Notes: generated by a model from the sequence alone, not told the origin. A stretch of 64,000 nucleotides of DNA from Aedes albopictus (GCF_035046485.1 NC_085138.1:268937694-269001693), one strand, 5' to 3'. Counted from the stretch's first letter, positions 21,901-30,720 are shown. Numbers and translations are program-made.

Positions 21901-22806
21901 TTTTAAATAGTTTTTTCGGACGGATTATGCTTTCACAAAGCCATCCAAACCGAAAGCGATTAACACTTCTGTAAGCCTCTATTATTCAATGTTTATCGTT
22001 AAGTATATATACAGTATAATTATCTTGTCTCGAACATAGAATTCCCTGAAGAAGATGTAATACACATCGAAACGTTGGATGAACGAGAATATCTGATCGT
22101 TTGATTGTAATTGCGACTGCCACGCCGAAAATCCTCCCAGGTGAAAATACTATATTCTTAAACGTCGTATCAAGTATCAATATATTGTTAATGAATGCTC
22201 AAAGTTCCAATAAATTTGATTCACTGATTGCGGGGGATATGGCAGTTTAAAAATTGGTTGCCTAAAAATGGTGTAAACGAAAACGATTCTAGCTTCTCGA
22301 AAGATTCACCAATCGAGTTAAAACTTATACCAATGATGCACATATATTAGTTTGACAAACTGTCAAAATTTGAGAATTTTTGATGCACTCTATAAAAAAT
22401 ACAGATTCTTGAACTTTTTTGTGAAAGAAAAAAAGTTGCCTATCCCAAACATTTTGGCCATCCCCTGTTACTACTATGTACTACTACTGTCTATTTATCT
22501 CACCGTTTCAATTGAACAGCATTTCAGCATGTAATTCTCGCAATCGTCAAGAAAGCGTAGATCGACCACTCCAGCTCCATCGACGTTAAGGACATTATCT
22601 CGGCATTGATGTACAGTCACACAGAAACCGTCTTTTCCATTTTCCAGAGCACATGCCTTGAAGTAGAAATGGGTTATACAAAAAAAAAACTCTGAAAACC
22701 GCATGAATTTCTTACTTACTTGATCAAAAACACCTTGAGGACGCACATTGACTGGTATTAGCATAACGATAGTTCCGAAAAGTAGGAGCACATGAAAATC
22801 AGCCAT
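9932..22806 (-). CDS. Multi-clip serine protease homologue (CLIPA/SPH type), complete, 8 exons
   Basis: Complete secreted pseudo-protease of 756 residues. Exons: 22806-22720, 22656-22504, 16626-16483, 13830-13528, 11823-11668, 11473-11312, 11248-11069, 11017-9932; every junction is phase 0 with GT-AG borders. Residues 1-29 carry a signal peptide (MADFHVLLLFGTIVMLIPV). Residues 30-480 hold nine clip-like modules (1+1+2+1+1+1+2); exons 5-7 are near-repeats of VYRDRxNECxGLVCC plus a Thr-rich linker. The protease fold spans about 490-740. The triad is lost: His to Glu (TSAECL), Asp to Asn (NNVALAF), Ser to Gly (GDGGSP). A 30-residue acidic tail ends at EDL. Exons 2 and 3 have the same lengths (153, 144) as in the paralogue at 1-2285. 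By family it should act as a non-catalytic cofactor or regulator of prophenoloxidase activation. Introns are swollen with transposons (up to 5.9 kb). Confidence 0.92.
11883..12641. mobile_element. Middle nested MITE (CCCGAGTAACAC ends)
   Basis: About 108 bases on the left (CCCGAGTAACACACTTGTC...) match in inverted orientation about 75 bases on the right (...GACAAGTGTGCTACTTGGG). It sits inside the left terminal repeat of the outer MITE, apparently with a 2-bp AC duplication, and is itself split by the element at 11992-12567. Confidence 0.65.
11992..12567. mobile_element. Innermost TA-type foldback MITE
   Basis: 576 bp with almost identical inverted arms of about 250 bp; ends CAGTATCGGACAATAAAAAT and the reverse complement, flanked by TA on both sides (Tc1/mariner-like target). 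The arms each hold a second internal copy of ACAATAAAAATGCACC. High arm identity suggests recent insertion. Confidence 0.85.
12964..13032. repeat. Small perfect hairpin
   Basis: ACAGTGCTGCAATGGTTCAT followed after a short loop by ATGAACCATTACAGCACTGT. A further inverted pair lies at about 13213-13337 (GTTGTACGCAACTCGGTGCA against TGCACCTTGTTGCGTAAAC). Both are intronic MITE-like sequences. Confidence 0.55.
14103..14255. mobile_element. PIF/Harbinger-like MITE fragment (GGGCCGTTCATAAACC end)
   Basis: Internal C-rich inverted structure (CTCGTAGACTTTT against AAAAGTCTACG) and a right end GTTTATGAACGGCCCC. Related to the copies at 24856-25019 and 41837-42012; the left terminus is degraded. Confidence 0.55.
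14352..14416. repeat. AAAGGCTGAA repeat cluster, left
   Basis: Three to four copies of AAAAGGCTGAAA spaced by 12-20 bases. The reverse complement cluster lies at 16003-16127, so they may be subterminal repeats of one element that contains the ORF1-only LINE. Confidence 0.5.
14550..15500 (-). CDS. Intact ORF1 (Gag-like, zinc-knuckle) of a non-LTR retrotransposon
   Basis: 316-residue open frame from the ATG at 15500 (the in-frame ATG at 15647 gives an unlikely 49-residue leader). The N-terminal half has an RNA-binding/Gag-like region with IPVYVDDAAIIVRILDLSPD and ERWKNYFPGIPNGVRVLRMH. About residue 175 is one CCHC knuckle (CRYCQKTAHPQQKC). The C-terminus is low-complexity with Q, T, S and a basic stretch (TRSSSKSKLKCI). 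This layout is that of ORF1 of I/LOA/R1/Jockey-group LINEs. No ORF2 follows: within about 100 bases of the stop comes a LINE 3'UTR-like sequence (ATTAAGGAGATTTTCAGCCC, about 14494-14513), a relative of which lies at 36825-36880. Lies in intron 3 of the CLIP gene, same strand. Confidence 0.75.
   Translation of the reverse strand: MAAERKNTLIVDFSVLPMRPEVAKVQKFLCEDMKLQQKHVKTIQLQHIRHCVLIEMVSANLAKQYQDENNCRHVIYHEGRGVKIPVYVDDAAIIVRILDLSPDIPHTVVKQHMEERYGVVLSIGRERWKNYFPGIPNGVRVLRMHLTKPIPSYIEIEGQLTSVSYQNQVKCCRYCQKTAHPQQKCSEQLQQKEAEQPLLFNENDFPTLTGEIKPSATVTKPSVAIVQTASTLETVADVTQQQQQVVDVVTTSSDDDETGSSTIETETNKRRLTRGNANEPKKKCIPESLQHGVETVRDNSNTRVTRSSSKSKLKCI
15700..15925 (+). mobile_element. Diverged Feilai-type SINE, 3' part
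   Basis: Degenerate match to the 3' portion of the intact SINE at 37299-37583: CTTGACTTCCTTGGGCATAG, AAAATGGTCATTGGCA, ACTGTGGAAGTGCTCATAG, then GGGACGTTAAGCCAAGAAAA. The tRNA-like head is missing. Confidence 0.7.
16003..16127. repeat. TTCAGCCTTTTGT repeat cluster, right
   Basis: About seven copies of TTCAGCCTTTTGT or close variants spaced 13-25 bases, in inverted orientation relative to the cluster at 14352-14416. Confidence 0.6.
16627..17366. other. Intronic sequence of the CLIP gene without recognised element
   Basis: AT-rich; a weak GGAGAATCTTCTGGAG-type degenerate minisatellite around 16740-16960. Nothing else supported. Confidence 0.4.
17367..18351. mobile_element. Foldback MITE (about 985 bp, arms about 220 bp)
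   Basis: Left arm (CACTGCCACAATGGTCCAC... through the octamers near 17580) is matched inverted by the right arm near 18130-18351 (CGTAAATCTGGTTCGTGGAA...CACTG). The interior (AAGATATTGATG, GTTTGCCCCAAC) recurs in the partial copy at 43064-43830. Confidence 0.75.
19384..20259. mobile_element. TTAA-site foldback element (piggyBac-like MITE)
   Basis: 876 bp with long imperfect inverted arms of about 240 bp; ends CCTTCACATACCCGACCCCC and its near reverse complement. Flanked by TTAA on both sides (19380-19383, 20260-20263). The opposite inverted repeat of the Penelope-like host (near 21750) retains the empty site, TTTGTTTAAGCTAAGTGG in reverse complement, proving the insertion and the single TTAA target. 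No coding capacity. Confidence 0.88.
20408..21600 (+). pseudogene. Penelope-like reverse transcriptase with endonuclease remnant
   Basis: Open frame 20325-21413; its first 28 residues are translated inverted repeat, so the RT fragment begins near 20408. Visible motifs: LVSFDVTSLFTCIP (motif A, Asp at residue 65), LMGSPLSPIIADLVME, IKKYVDDLVLALP (motif C, YVDD at 162-165), then FLDMVLVRQQDQ and TEWYSKPMSPGRLLDFLSVHP, all typical of the Penelope RT. The N-terminal region before motif A is missing. After KPTKRHKCP the frame ends; 21420-21590 in other frames resembles the end of the GIY-YIG domain (LPILEVRHILN), so the endonuclease is internally deleted and frameshifted. Not functional. Confidence 0.82.
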
Positions 22807-22859
22807 TGCTTCGTAGCGCTTGCTGCCAATCTGAATCACTGCAGTGTAATGATGCTCTC

Positions 22860-22902
22860 TTGATTAACGTAAATCCCCATCCTGCGATAGGGGAATAAAC
22901 CG
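22860..22902 (-). promoter_or_regulatory. Promoter block of second CLIP gene: kappaB-like and GATA-like sites
   Basis: Plus strand GTAAATCCCC (22869-22878) is a kappaB-like site on the minus strand; GATAG lies at 22886-22890; a second kappaB-like GGGGAATAAACC overlaps 22890-22901. The block lies 63-96 bases above the ATG at 22806 and shares CTATCGCARGAYGGGGA with the paralogue's promoter. No TATA box is evident. Confidence 0.5.
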
Positions 22903-22906
22903 TGTC

Positions 22907-24850
22907 GATCACTTTTATTACTATGATCAATCGGAATAACAAGTATTGATATTTGAAACAAATATAGTATACCATTTTTGTCTGTTATTTTTGTAAACCA
23001 ACTAAATTGTGTGTCGATGTCATATTTACGAATATTTTTAAAACATTCATTACTTTCTTATTTATACCACGTTTGTGATAAGAAATTCTCAACAATAACA
23101 CGCCATTAACTCTCTACTTGCTATGACTGACATAAGACCATCATCGATTTTCTGCGAGCTCGAGACATACAAAATAAAATGAATATGATGCAATAGATGG
23201 GGCAAAGGGAGTTTACTGAAAATTGCCAGGGAGCCCAAAAAAGTGGCTTGTATAAGGGTCTTCAGGGGAGTTCCAGGGAATTGTTTCAAAGGGTTTAGAA
23301 AGCCCTTTAAGAGAGTTTCGATAGGCTAAGGTTTTTTAGGCGGTTCAATTGCATTACGCGGGTTTCAGGAACGTTTCAATTAGCTTTAAGGTTGATTCAG
23401 GTTAGAGGGGTCTTAGGAGTCTTTAAAAAGCGTTACAATGGGCTTCAAAGGAATTTCAGGGCATTTTAGAGGCATCTTAGAGAGTCTTAGGGGGTTTATG
23501 GAGCGTTTAAATAATAGGGTGATTCACTTAACAGCGTAAACTGATTAAACTGATTAAACGTCGTGATCACCAAGGCAATCTTCGATTATTTCAATCGCAA
23601 AATCATGAAACATTTCAAATAAGGAGAAAATCATGGCTTACGCAGCAATTTAATCTTGTTAGTGAGTACCCCTAAGAGATTTTAGGGGCGTTTGAATGCA
23701 TTACAGGGGCGCTTCAAGGGGGTTTCAGGTGCGTTCAAGGGGAATTCGTTAAATCTGAACTTTTCAACGTTATTTTGATGCAGATGTGTCATTACATAAA
23801 AGAATAGTAGTATTTCTGAAAATAATGCCAGAGATTTAAAATTTCAAGTGCTTGCAGGACATTTTCTCGAAATCATTGGAAAACAGATGGTCCGGTCTGA
23901 CTTAACGCCGACCATATATGGAAATTAGAAAAAAAAAATTGAAGACCACTATCGTGGCGTCAAACATAGATCTGTAATAGACATTTATTTGGCATAATGT
24001 ATGTTTAAATTGACAGTTAGAGACTGTTCTCAACTCTTTACAAGATCATTGTTCAAAATGGTCTATTTAATTAGTTAGTTTTGCTTGGAAATATTATATA
24101 ACCAGAATTATATAAATAGCAATGCTTTGTACATCTTCTTTTTTTTTGAATCGCTGAGAAATTACATGTAAATGATAATTTCTAGTAATTCTTTGATGGG
24201 TATCTTTAAGAATCTTTGAATTTTCTAGCAGCATTACTGCAAAATATGGTTAAGTGCTTCTTTGTGGAATTCAAGTATCATGTGGGAAAAAATCTGGTTG
24301 AATTTGCAATGGAATTCCAGCAAAAGTTATTGAATTCCTAGTGAGAATAGAAGTCACATAATAAGAAATGATCCATGTAGCTGAAGCGTAAACGCGAGTG
24401 TATTGATTAAAACCATGCTGGAGGTGATTTCTAGTCGGTCACTATTACTTTTTTTTTATTTCGTAGGCCAGGGGTATTTGTGCTATCAAACAACGCACAT
24501 ATTTAAATGGTCATTGAGGAAGTTTCAATATATTTAAAAGCTGGTGCTGCGATGGGTAATCTTGAAGGTTTTCATGATTGGACTTCTTAAAGATTTCTCG
24601 GAGATAATTGAGAAAAAAATATATTTCTGGAGGAAATCCTGGAGAACCTTCTGGACAAACTCCATACGGAATCTCTGGAAAAGTTCCGGAACTAATGCCT
24701 GGAGCATTGGAGGACTTTTTTACTATCGTACAAAGTGGTACGAAGGTTCTAAAGGTTGATGAGGTTTTTTTTCTTAGGTAGGGATCATATATATACAAAA
24801 CTAAACTAAACAAAAACTAAATTGAAAAAAATCAGGGTCACCTAATTTTC
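22907..24850. other. Intergenic; degenerate minisatellite-like sequence
   Basis: 23200-23520 and 23670-23750 consist of degenerate G-rich units around TTTCAGGGGCGTTTCAA; 24590-24720 has degenerate GGAAATCCTGGAG units. No exon with plausible splice sites recognised. Confidence 0.45.
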
Positions 24851-24855
24851 AAAGG

Positions 24856-25019
24856 CGCTGTCCATAAACTACGTAGACTCATTTTTGGCCATCTCAGACC
24901 CCCCCCCCATCCCCCATCGTAGACTTTTGTTCATACAATATTTTCGAAATTTGTATGAAGCGTAGACTTTGGCCAGACCCCCTCCCCCCTAAAAGTCTAC
25001 GTAGTTAATGGACAGGCCC
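24856..25019. mobile_element. PIF/Harbinger-like MITE
   Basis: Terminal pair GCGCTGTCCATAAACTACGT against ACGTAGTTAATGGACAGGCC with inner pair CGTAGACTTTT/AAAAGTCTACG and a C-run. Same family as 14103-14255 and 41837-42012. Confidence 0.7.
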
Positions 25020-25189
25020 AAAGGACTAATGTCATTTCTGTCGTTATTTCCTATCGTATCCAATATAGCTTTTTAAAAAAATGCTAAGAAATCTATCATC
25101 AAATTTAAAATTTCTCAGAATTTCGTAATACATTATTTTACGAATTACATCTATTATTATTTTATGAAAACTAAATTTCTAATTAAGTC

Positions 25190-25560
25190 TCCAGTTAGCC
25201 TAGTGGTTAAGGCTCTCTCTCTCTCTCTTATTGGCGTAACGTCCTCATTGGGACAAAGCCTGCTTCTCAGCTTAGTGTTCTATGAGCACTTCCCCAGTTA
25301 TTAACTGAGAGCTTCCTCTGCCAATTGTGGAATTCCGAATGCTGCTTGCGGGGAATATGCCGTGCCAGGTGTCGCACGTCTGCTGCGCCCGACCGACGAC
25401 GGAAGAAAGAGGGCAAGTCATGGCCAACCATGCGTTGGTCGGCCGCGCGCTGATATTCGGGTGTTAGGCGTTACTAGAAGGTGTGGCGCGCTGTCCGTTA
25501 GTAGATCGAGGCATGGTTCTGAGCACGTGTATCACATACCACACATCCTCCTCCTCCTCT
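25190..25560 (-). mobile_element. Composite SINE: Feilai 3' part joined to a 220-bp module
   Basis: 25190-25212 is a tRNA-like SINE head (GTTAGCCTAGTGGTTAAGGC). 25213-25324 is the 3' part of a Feilai-type SINE on the minus strand (TTGGCGTAACGTCCTCATTG...CTTCCTCTGCCAA). 25325-25544 is a GC-rich module repeated at 28761-28981. CTCCTCCTCCTCT follows. No polypeptide is supported. Confidence 0.7.
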
Positions 25561-26471
25561 AAAAAAACATCACAATACTTGATGATATCCTCGATGATAT
25601 CCATAGCTTTTTTTAATGGTTATGTAATAAACGTGTAGTCTTGTAGGCATGCATTTAGCGTCACTAAGCTTCTAATCGTACCATTTTATTGAGTGAGGGT
25701 TTGATTTCCGCTCCGTTGATGCATCTTTTCGCGAGAATGGTTTTTCACTGTATCAACTTATAAATGTTCCACGTGTCCGTTGCTAAATGCGAAGTTCCGT
25801 TAAATTTGTACAGCCTCTGGCAGAAAACGGCATCCGTGTCTTTTCGTTTATTTTTTTGTAACATAAATTCTTGTATGATTGTATGTTTGAAGGTATTTTG
25901 AAAACCTTGCTTAACACATTTGCAAAACGGTCAGATTATTTCAAGAATAAATGTTATGATTTGCAGTATCATGCTACACTTTGAAATCAGAATCCAACAA
26001 GTTCACCCATCATTTCAGAATAATTACATTCACTACAGCCTATGCAAAATGTCAAGATCTTCATCATCCTATTCATACATTATTCTTAGTTTGTTATTTC
26101 GACAGGAATACAAGCCTAAATACTTAAATGTTTAAGCGGACAGTCACATCAGAGTTTTCTTTGAATATCAGTTATTTCGTTAGCAGTAATATTCCTACCC
26201 ATTCCGCCCGCACGATTCAATCTTATTCAAAATTCGTCAATGTACTGAAAGCGTATTAATGGTATTCTTGATTTATCTAAACATCGACAACATTCCATAT
26301 ATTTCCGTATGCGAATCTTCCAGATAATTTAGGCACAGATAAACATGTCTCAGTCTATTTAATTCTTATCGTCCCCAATAATTATTGCGAATATTCTGTA
26401 GTTCATCAGTAGAAGTGCTCGCGTTTTCTGTGCTCGAGCTCTGCTAACAACACCTCGTGAATAATCAAATA
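25561..26471. other. Intergenic, no gene seen
   Basis: AT-rich sequence with no long frame, no repeat pair and no RNA gene recognised. Confidence 0.4.
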
Positions 26472-27393
26472 CAGGGGATGGCCAAAATGTTTGGGATAGG
26501 CAACTTTTTTTCTCCCACAAAAAAAATCAACATGCTGTAACTTTTCATAGAGTGCATCAAAAAATATCAAATTTTGACTGTTTATCAACCTATTATATGT
26601 GCATCATTGGCATAAATTTGGACTCGATTGATTAATTTTTCGCGAAGTTGGAAACGTTCGGGTAAAACACTATTTTTAAGACAACACATTTTTGAGCTGT
26701 CATATCTCGGGAACTAGTGAACCGAAATGAATGAATTTTTTAACGTTTATCACCAATATATTGATACTTAATACAACGTTATAAAATGTTATAATTTCTC
26801 ACGGAGAATTAAGTTATACCGGGTTAAAAATTTTAACCATATAGAGGAAAATAAGTCAATTTTACAATACCACACAAAAATTACTAAATGTGTTCTTCCT
26901 TTAATCTAAATAGGCTCTAATATATCTGAATAAAGATAACTTGAGAACAGAAGTGGAAAACCTTTGGACATTAACACTAAAATGTATTGACATTGACATA
27001 AAAAAATTACATTTTTTCGAGAAAAATCCAAAAAGTGTCAATCCATGGTAACTTTTTTCAACGTTCAAAAAGTATCTATGTTTTAATAGTTTGAGAAGCA
27101 TTTATATATTGTTAGTGTACGTACAAAATTTCATTCAATTCGGTTCACTGGTTTCCGAGATATGACAGCTCAAAAATGAGTTGTCTGAAAAATAGTGTTT
27201 TACCCGGACGGTTCTATCTTTGCGAAAAATTAATCAATCGATCTCAAATTTGTACCAATGATGCACATATAATAGGTTGACAAACAGTCAAAATTTGAGA
27301 TTTTTTGATGCACTCTATGAAAAGTTATAGCATGTTGAACTTTTTTGTGAGAGAAAAAAAGTTGCCTATCCCAAACATTTTGGCCATCCCCTG
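26472..27393. mobile_element. Complete TA-type foldback MITE (CAGGGGATGGCC ends)
   Basis: 922 bp, ends CAGGGGATGGCCAAAATG and reverse complement, arms about 300 bp, flanked by TA at 26470-26471 and 27394-27395. Unbroken relative of the split copy at 18398-22467; a third, partial end lies at 43835-43971. Confidence 0.88.
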
Positions 27394-27395
27394 TA

Positions 27396-28084
27396 CATCG
27401 TCCATCGACCAAAATGAACTTTTTTTTGGAAATATTGTAATACTGCGGTAAACCCCTCCTTGCTTATTTAGGATATGTATGGCCTCTTAATTCACAAAAT
27501 TGAAATTCAATACTCAGTAGCAATCTCATTACCTTCCTGTTCTCCATCCCATTTTCAAACGCCGACATTGTATTAGGTTGCCGAATTTATTGTCCCAGTA
27601 TTTCCGTAAGTGCCTGGCTTCTAGAAGTATGTTTTATGCACAGATGCCTTTACACCGTTCACCTATTAATATAATCAAACACTCAGGAATAATTTCGTGC
27701 ATTGGACCATTTTACCTCACAGGTGCGTTTTGGACCATGTTCCCCTAATTTTCGTTGAGTGCTTTACTTTGTCTTTGTTCAAAAAGTTTTGCACAGCAAG
27801 TTCCATATGATTTGACTTTTCTTTCAGCTTCGCACTGGGGGCAAGAAAAATGCTAAGCTTGCTCATTTCTAGAGCGATTCCTTGCCTGAATTTTCCGCGC
27901 ATCGAGATATGCCAATAAATTCCTCGATATTGATTTGTTGTAAACATTAATCCAGTTCATGCTCAACAAAAAAAATTTTTTTCTCGAAAAAATACATGTT
28001 CCTCAAACTTTTATGGAGCTCCAATATCCTGGTTTTAAGAATGAAAGAAATAGAACCTTTCTTTTTGTCTTCAACTGACCAATC
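27396..28084. other. Intergenic, no gene seen
   Basis: Short frames on both strands lack family resemblance or splice context. Confidence 0.4.
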
Positions 28085-28530
28085 CAATTTCTTTGGTGCT
28101 TTTCAAGAGCACCTTCGACGTCAGAAGCCGGAACCAAATCACCACCGGTTTTCCAAACCACCTCTCTTCGATTCCACAATCGACGTACTCCGGCTCTGTT
28201 CTACAGCGCCTTCGGCGTCACCAGCCGAAACCAAATCATCCGGGAGGTTTTCCTAACCTCTCTTCGATTCCACAATCGAAGAACTCCGGCGCTGTTCCAC
28301 AGTGCCTTCGGCATCACCAGCCGGAACCAAATCATCAAGGAGGTTATTCAAACCTCTCTTCGATTCCACAATCGAAGAACTCCGGCGCTGTTCTACAGCG
28401 CCTTCGGCATCACCAGCCGAAACCAAATCATCAAGGAGGTTTTTCAAACCTCTCTTCGTTTCTACAATCGAAGAACTCCGGCGCTGTTCCACAGCGCCTT
28501 CGGCCTCACCAGCCGAAACCGAATCAATCT
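28085..28530. repeat. Tandem repeat, 96-bp period, about 4.5 copies
   Basis: TCTTCG starts recur at 28165, 28261, 28357 and 28453, exactly 96 bases apart; a diverged unit precedes. Each unit holds an inner hairpin (GGCGCTGTTCCACAGCGCC) and an inverted pair TTCGATTCCACAATCGAA. As 96 is 32 codons, frames stay open on both strands (28093-28743 plus, 28253-28492 minus), but these lack other coding signs and I do not call a gene. Confidence 0.85.
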
Positions 28531-28760
28531 ATTAGATCTCGAATCGAATCATCCGTGCGCGTTGAATTGAAAATCCAAAAACAATCGATTCAAAAATCAC
28601 GCTTTCTGCGTGCCAAATCGCAAATTTACACAATTTTACATTTATTTACACAATTTCACATTTGTTTTTCTTGCACTCGCTTACCTTGTACCGCAAAAGA
28701 GCCACAATTTTTCACATTTATTTATTGCCAAAGCTCGCAATAAACCTGGCAGGTTCGCCA

Positions 28761-29157
28761 TTGTGGAATTCCGAATGCTGCTTGCGGGGAATATGCCGTG
28801 CCAGGTGTCGCACGTCTGCTGCGCCCGACCGACGACGGAAGAAAGAGGACAAGTCATGGCCAACCATGCGTTGGTCGGCCGCGCGCTGACATTCGGGTGT
28901 TAGGCGTTACTAGAAGGTGTGGTGCGCTGTCCGTTAGTAGATCGAGGCATAGTTCAGAGCACGTGTATCACATACCACACACCAATGACCATTTTGCATG
29001 CGTATATCGTGTGGCAGGCACGAAGATACTCTATGCCCAAGGAAGTCAAGAAAATTTCCTTTACGAAAAGATCCTGGACCGACCAGAAATCGAACCCGTC
29101 ACCCTCAGCATGGTCATGCTGAATACCCGTGCGTTTACCGCCTCAGCTATATGGGCC
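28761..29157 (-). mobile_element. Composite SINE: 220-bp module joined to Feilai 5' part
   Basis: 28761-28981 is the second copy of the module at 25325-25544 (few differences). From 28982 follows the minus-strand Feilai 5' half (CCAATGACCATTTTGCATGC ... GGATCGACC region ... GCTATATGGGCC), with the tRNA-like box B at about 29088-29100. The two loci keep complementary halves of one SINE around the same module. Confidence 0.75.
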
Positions 29158-29340
29158 ATTCAGTGGTTAAGTCTATAAATCGCCAATCCGGAGACGGCGG
29201 GTTCGATTCCCGTTCCAGAGAAAACAGTCAGTTTTCTCGACTCCCTGGGCATAGTGTATCATTGTACTTGCCTCACAATATAAAAATTCATGCAATGGCA
29301 GGCAAAGAAAGCCCTTCTAGTCTAGTCTAGTCTAGTCTAC
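29158..29340 (+). mobile_element. tRNA-derived SINE, second family, with (CTAGT)n tail
   Basis: A-box-like AGTGGTTAAGTC and B box GGGTTCGATTCCCGTTCC, then CTCGACTCCCTGGGCATAGT and CTTGCCTCACAATATAAAAA; ends in a CTAGT pentamer repeat at 29318-29338. A better copy of the head is at 33769. Confidence 0.75.
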
Positions 29341-29375
29341 ACTTACACAGCCATCACTTAGAAGAATCCTGGAAA

Positions 29376-29606
29376 ATGATAAAATCGACTACTTTTATCA
29401 TTTTTCTTGTCATTATCAATACTTGCAAGGTATCAAAGATGCATTACAAGTGTTGGAGCGGCCAGGCCTACTGTGCAGCGTCATTAAATACAATTGAAGC
29501 AGAGAACGGCGACATCTCGTCAGCCGCTCCGTATAGTATGTGTTATTGGTGTAAAATAAAATCGTTGGGAGTGATGTTGCTAAGAAAGTTAATATCACTC
29601 CATTGA
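29376..29606 (+). CDS. Small open frame with signal-peptide-like start, doubtful
   Basis: 76 residues; the start MIKSTTFIIFLVIINTCKV looks like a signal peptide, followed by a region with five Cys. No family recognised and no splice or promoter evidence. It lies between SINE fragments, so chance is the more likely explanation. Confidence 0.12.
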   Translation: MIKSTTFIIFLVIINTCKVSKMHYKCWSGQAYCAASLNTIEAENGDISSAAPYSMCYWCKIKSLGVMLLRKLISLH

Positions 29607-29753
29607 TGCTCTTCGTCCTGGGATGGGACATAGGAATTTCAGCCTCATGTCCTGGCTCGAAAGCCTAGGCTTTAGCGCCATTACTCGCTCTCTGAAATGA
29701 GAAGAAAAAAAAATCTGGCAATCCCTTTCCCGGCTTTATTAAATAACCCAAGC

Positions 29754-30004
29754 TATTGTGGATTTACCGGCTACTTGTATTCTACCGGTCGCTTCAGTAT
29801 GGCCTCCAAAGTAGCCGTTTTACAAAAAGAGTAACTTAAAAATGATTTTAAACATTTTTATTGTATGCGCTATTCCTCGTTGCCACTAGCTACTCAGCGA
29901 CATTCATTTTTTGACAATTAAGTTGATTTTTATATGAAAACGGCTACTTTGTAACGGTTACTTAAGTAACCGGTAGAATACAAGTAGCCGGTAAATCCAC
30001 AATA
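29754..30004. mobile_element. Short MITE (TATTGTGGATTTACC ends)
   Basis: Ends TATTGTGGATTTACCGGCTA and TAGCCGGTAAATCCACAATA; an inner pair GGCTACTT...AAGTAGCC. About 251 bp, non-coding. Confidence 0.75.
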
Positions 30005-30590
30005 TAAGTAAGACAGTAAAAAGTAAGACTATCAACCGAGGGAAGAAATGTATTCATAATATTCTTGTCTTGATGAAGTTGGCTAAAGTTGCTCGAAATA
30101 GCCGCATGATCCCCTGATTCATTTGTCAACAAATGGGTAAGAGCAGGACATACCAACCCCGAGCAACCTTTTTCACGCGCCGACTAAGAACTACGAAAAT
30201 GAGCGAGGTCATTAAATAGTTTTTCCTCGCTCGAACCGCACGCGGATTCTGGCCGGCTGCTTGTAATCAAATGGAAGATACGTACCAAATGGTCCACAAA
30301 ATTAAAGAATTGACTATACTGCTCACACGGACTCCGGCCACTCGTCAGCAGCTGATGAGGAATGTTTCCAAAATTCACCAAAACCTCCGCTTGTGGAATT
30401 TATTTCTGGTGTAGCACAGAAAATTCTTATTTTCACACATTTTCACACACTTCACGAACTAACGCATTCGCACACATACTTTAAATTTTATAAGTAATTT
30501 TAAATTTCTTTAATTGAATGAAAACACAAAAAAAATGACGGGAGCAAAAATTTTCACTTCGGTCAATTAGCGCGGCACACTACGATCCAT
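30005..30590. other. Intergenic, no gene seen
   Basis: Moderately GC-rich around 30150-30370 but no supported exon or repeat. Confidence 0.35.
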
Positions 30591-30720
30591 CAATGGCAGG
30601 CAAAGAAAGCCCTTCAATTAATAACTGTGGAAGTCTAGGTGGAAGTGCTCAAAGAACACTAAGTTGAAGCGTGGCAGGCCAAGTCCCAGTGGGGACGTAG
30701 AGCCATAAAGAGAAAGAATA
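30590..30720 (+). mobile_element. 3' part of the second SINE family
   Basis: AATGGCAGGCAAAGAAAGCC, ACTGTGGAAG...AAGTGCTCAAAGAACACTAA, then CAAGTCCCAGTGGGGACGTA and an A-rich AAAGAGAAAG tail. Confidence 0.7.

Larger units (their letters stand above)
18963..22143. mobile_element. Penelope-like retroelement, defective, with inverted terminal repeats
   Basis: Inverted repeats of about 535 bp: 18995-20407 (minus the TTAA insert) against 21603-22143, e.g. CACCTGGGAGG at 18995 and CCTCCCAGGTG at 22143. The left end has a 32-bp non-inverted extension (18963-18994), reminiscent of the short tail described for Penelope. AAAATACTA flanks both sides (18954-18962, 22144-22152) as the target duplication. 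Between the repeats lies a truncated RT and endonuclease. Confidence 0.85.
18398..22467. mobile_element. TA-type MITE (CAGGGG ends) split by a Penelope-like element
   Basis: Left part 18398-18962 begins CAGGGGGTGGCCAAAATGTT; right part 22153-22467 ends AACATTTTGGCCATCCCCTG. Without the insertion it would be about 880 bp, close to the uninterrupted 922-bp relative at 26472-27393, which it matches along both halves. Confidence 0.8.

Noticed and set aside
22495..22839. Single 114-codon frame as a separate small secreted protein
   Set aside because: It contains a clear intron (22719-22657) and its two parts fit as exons 1 and 2 of the CLIP gene, matching the paralogue in length and phase.
28093..28743. 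216-codon frame over the 96-bp repeat as a gene
   Set aside because: Openness follows from the period being a multiple of three; the non-repeat part has no recognisable domain.
30184..30381. Minus-strand 65-codon frame as a gene
   Set aside because: No splice context, no family resemblance, no conserved composition.
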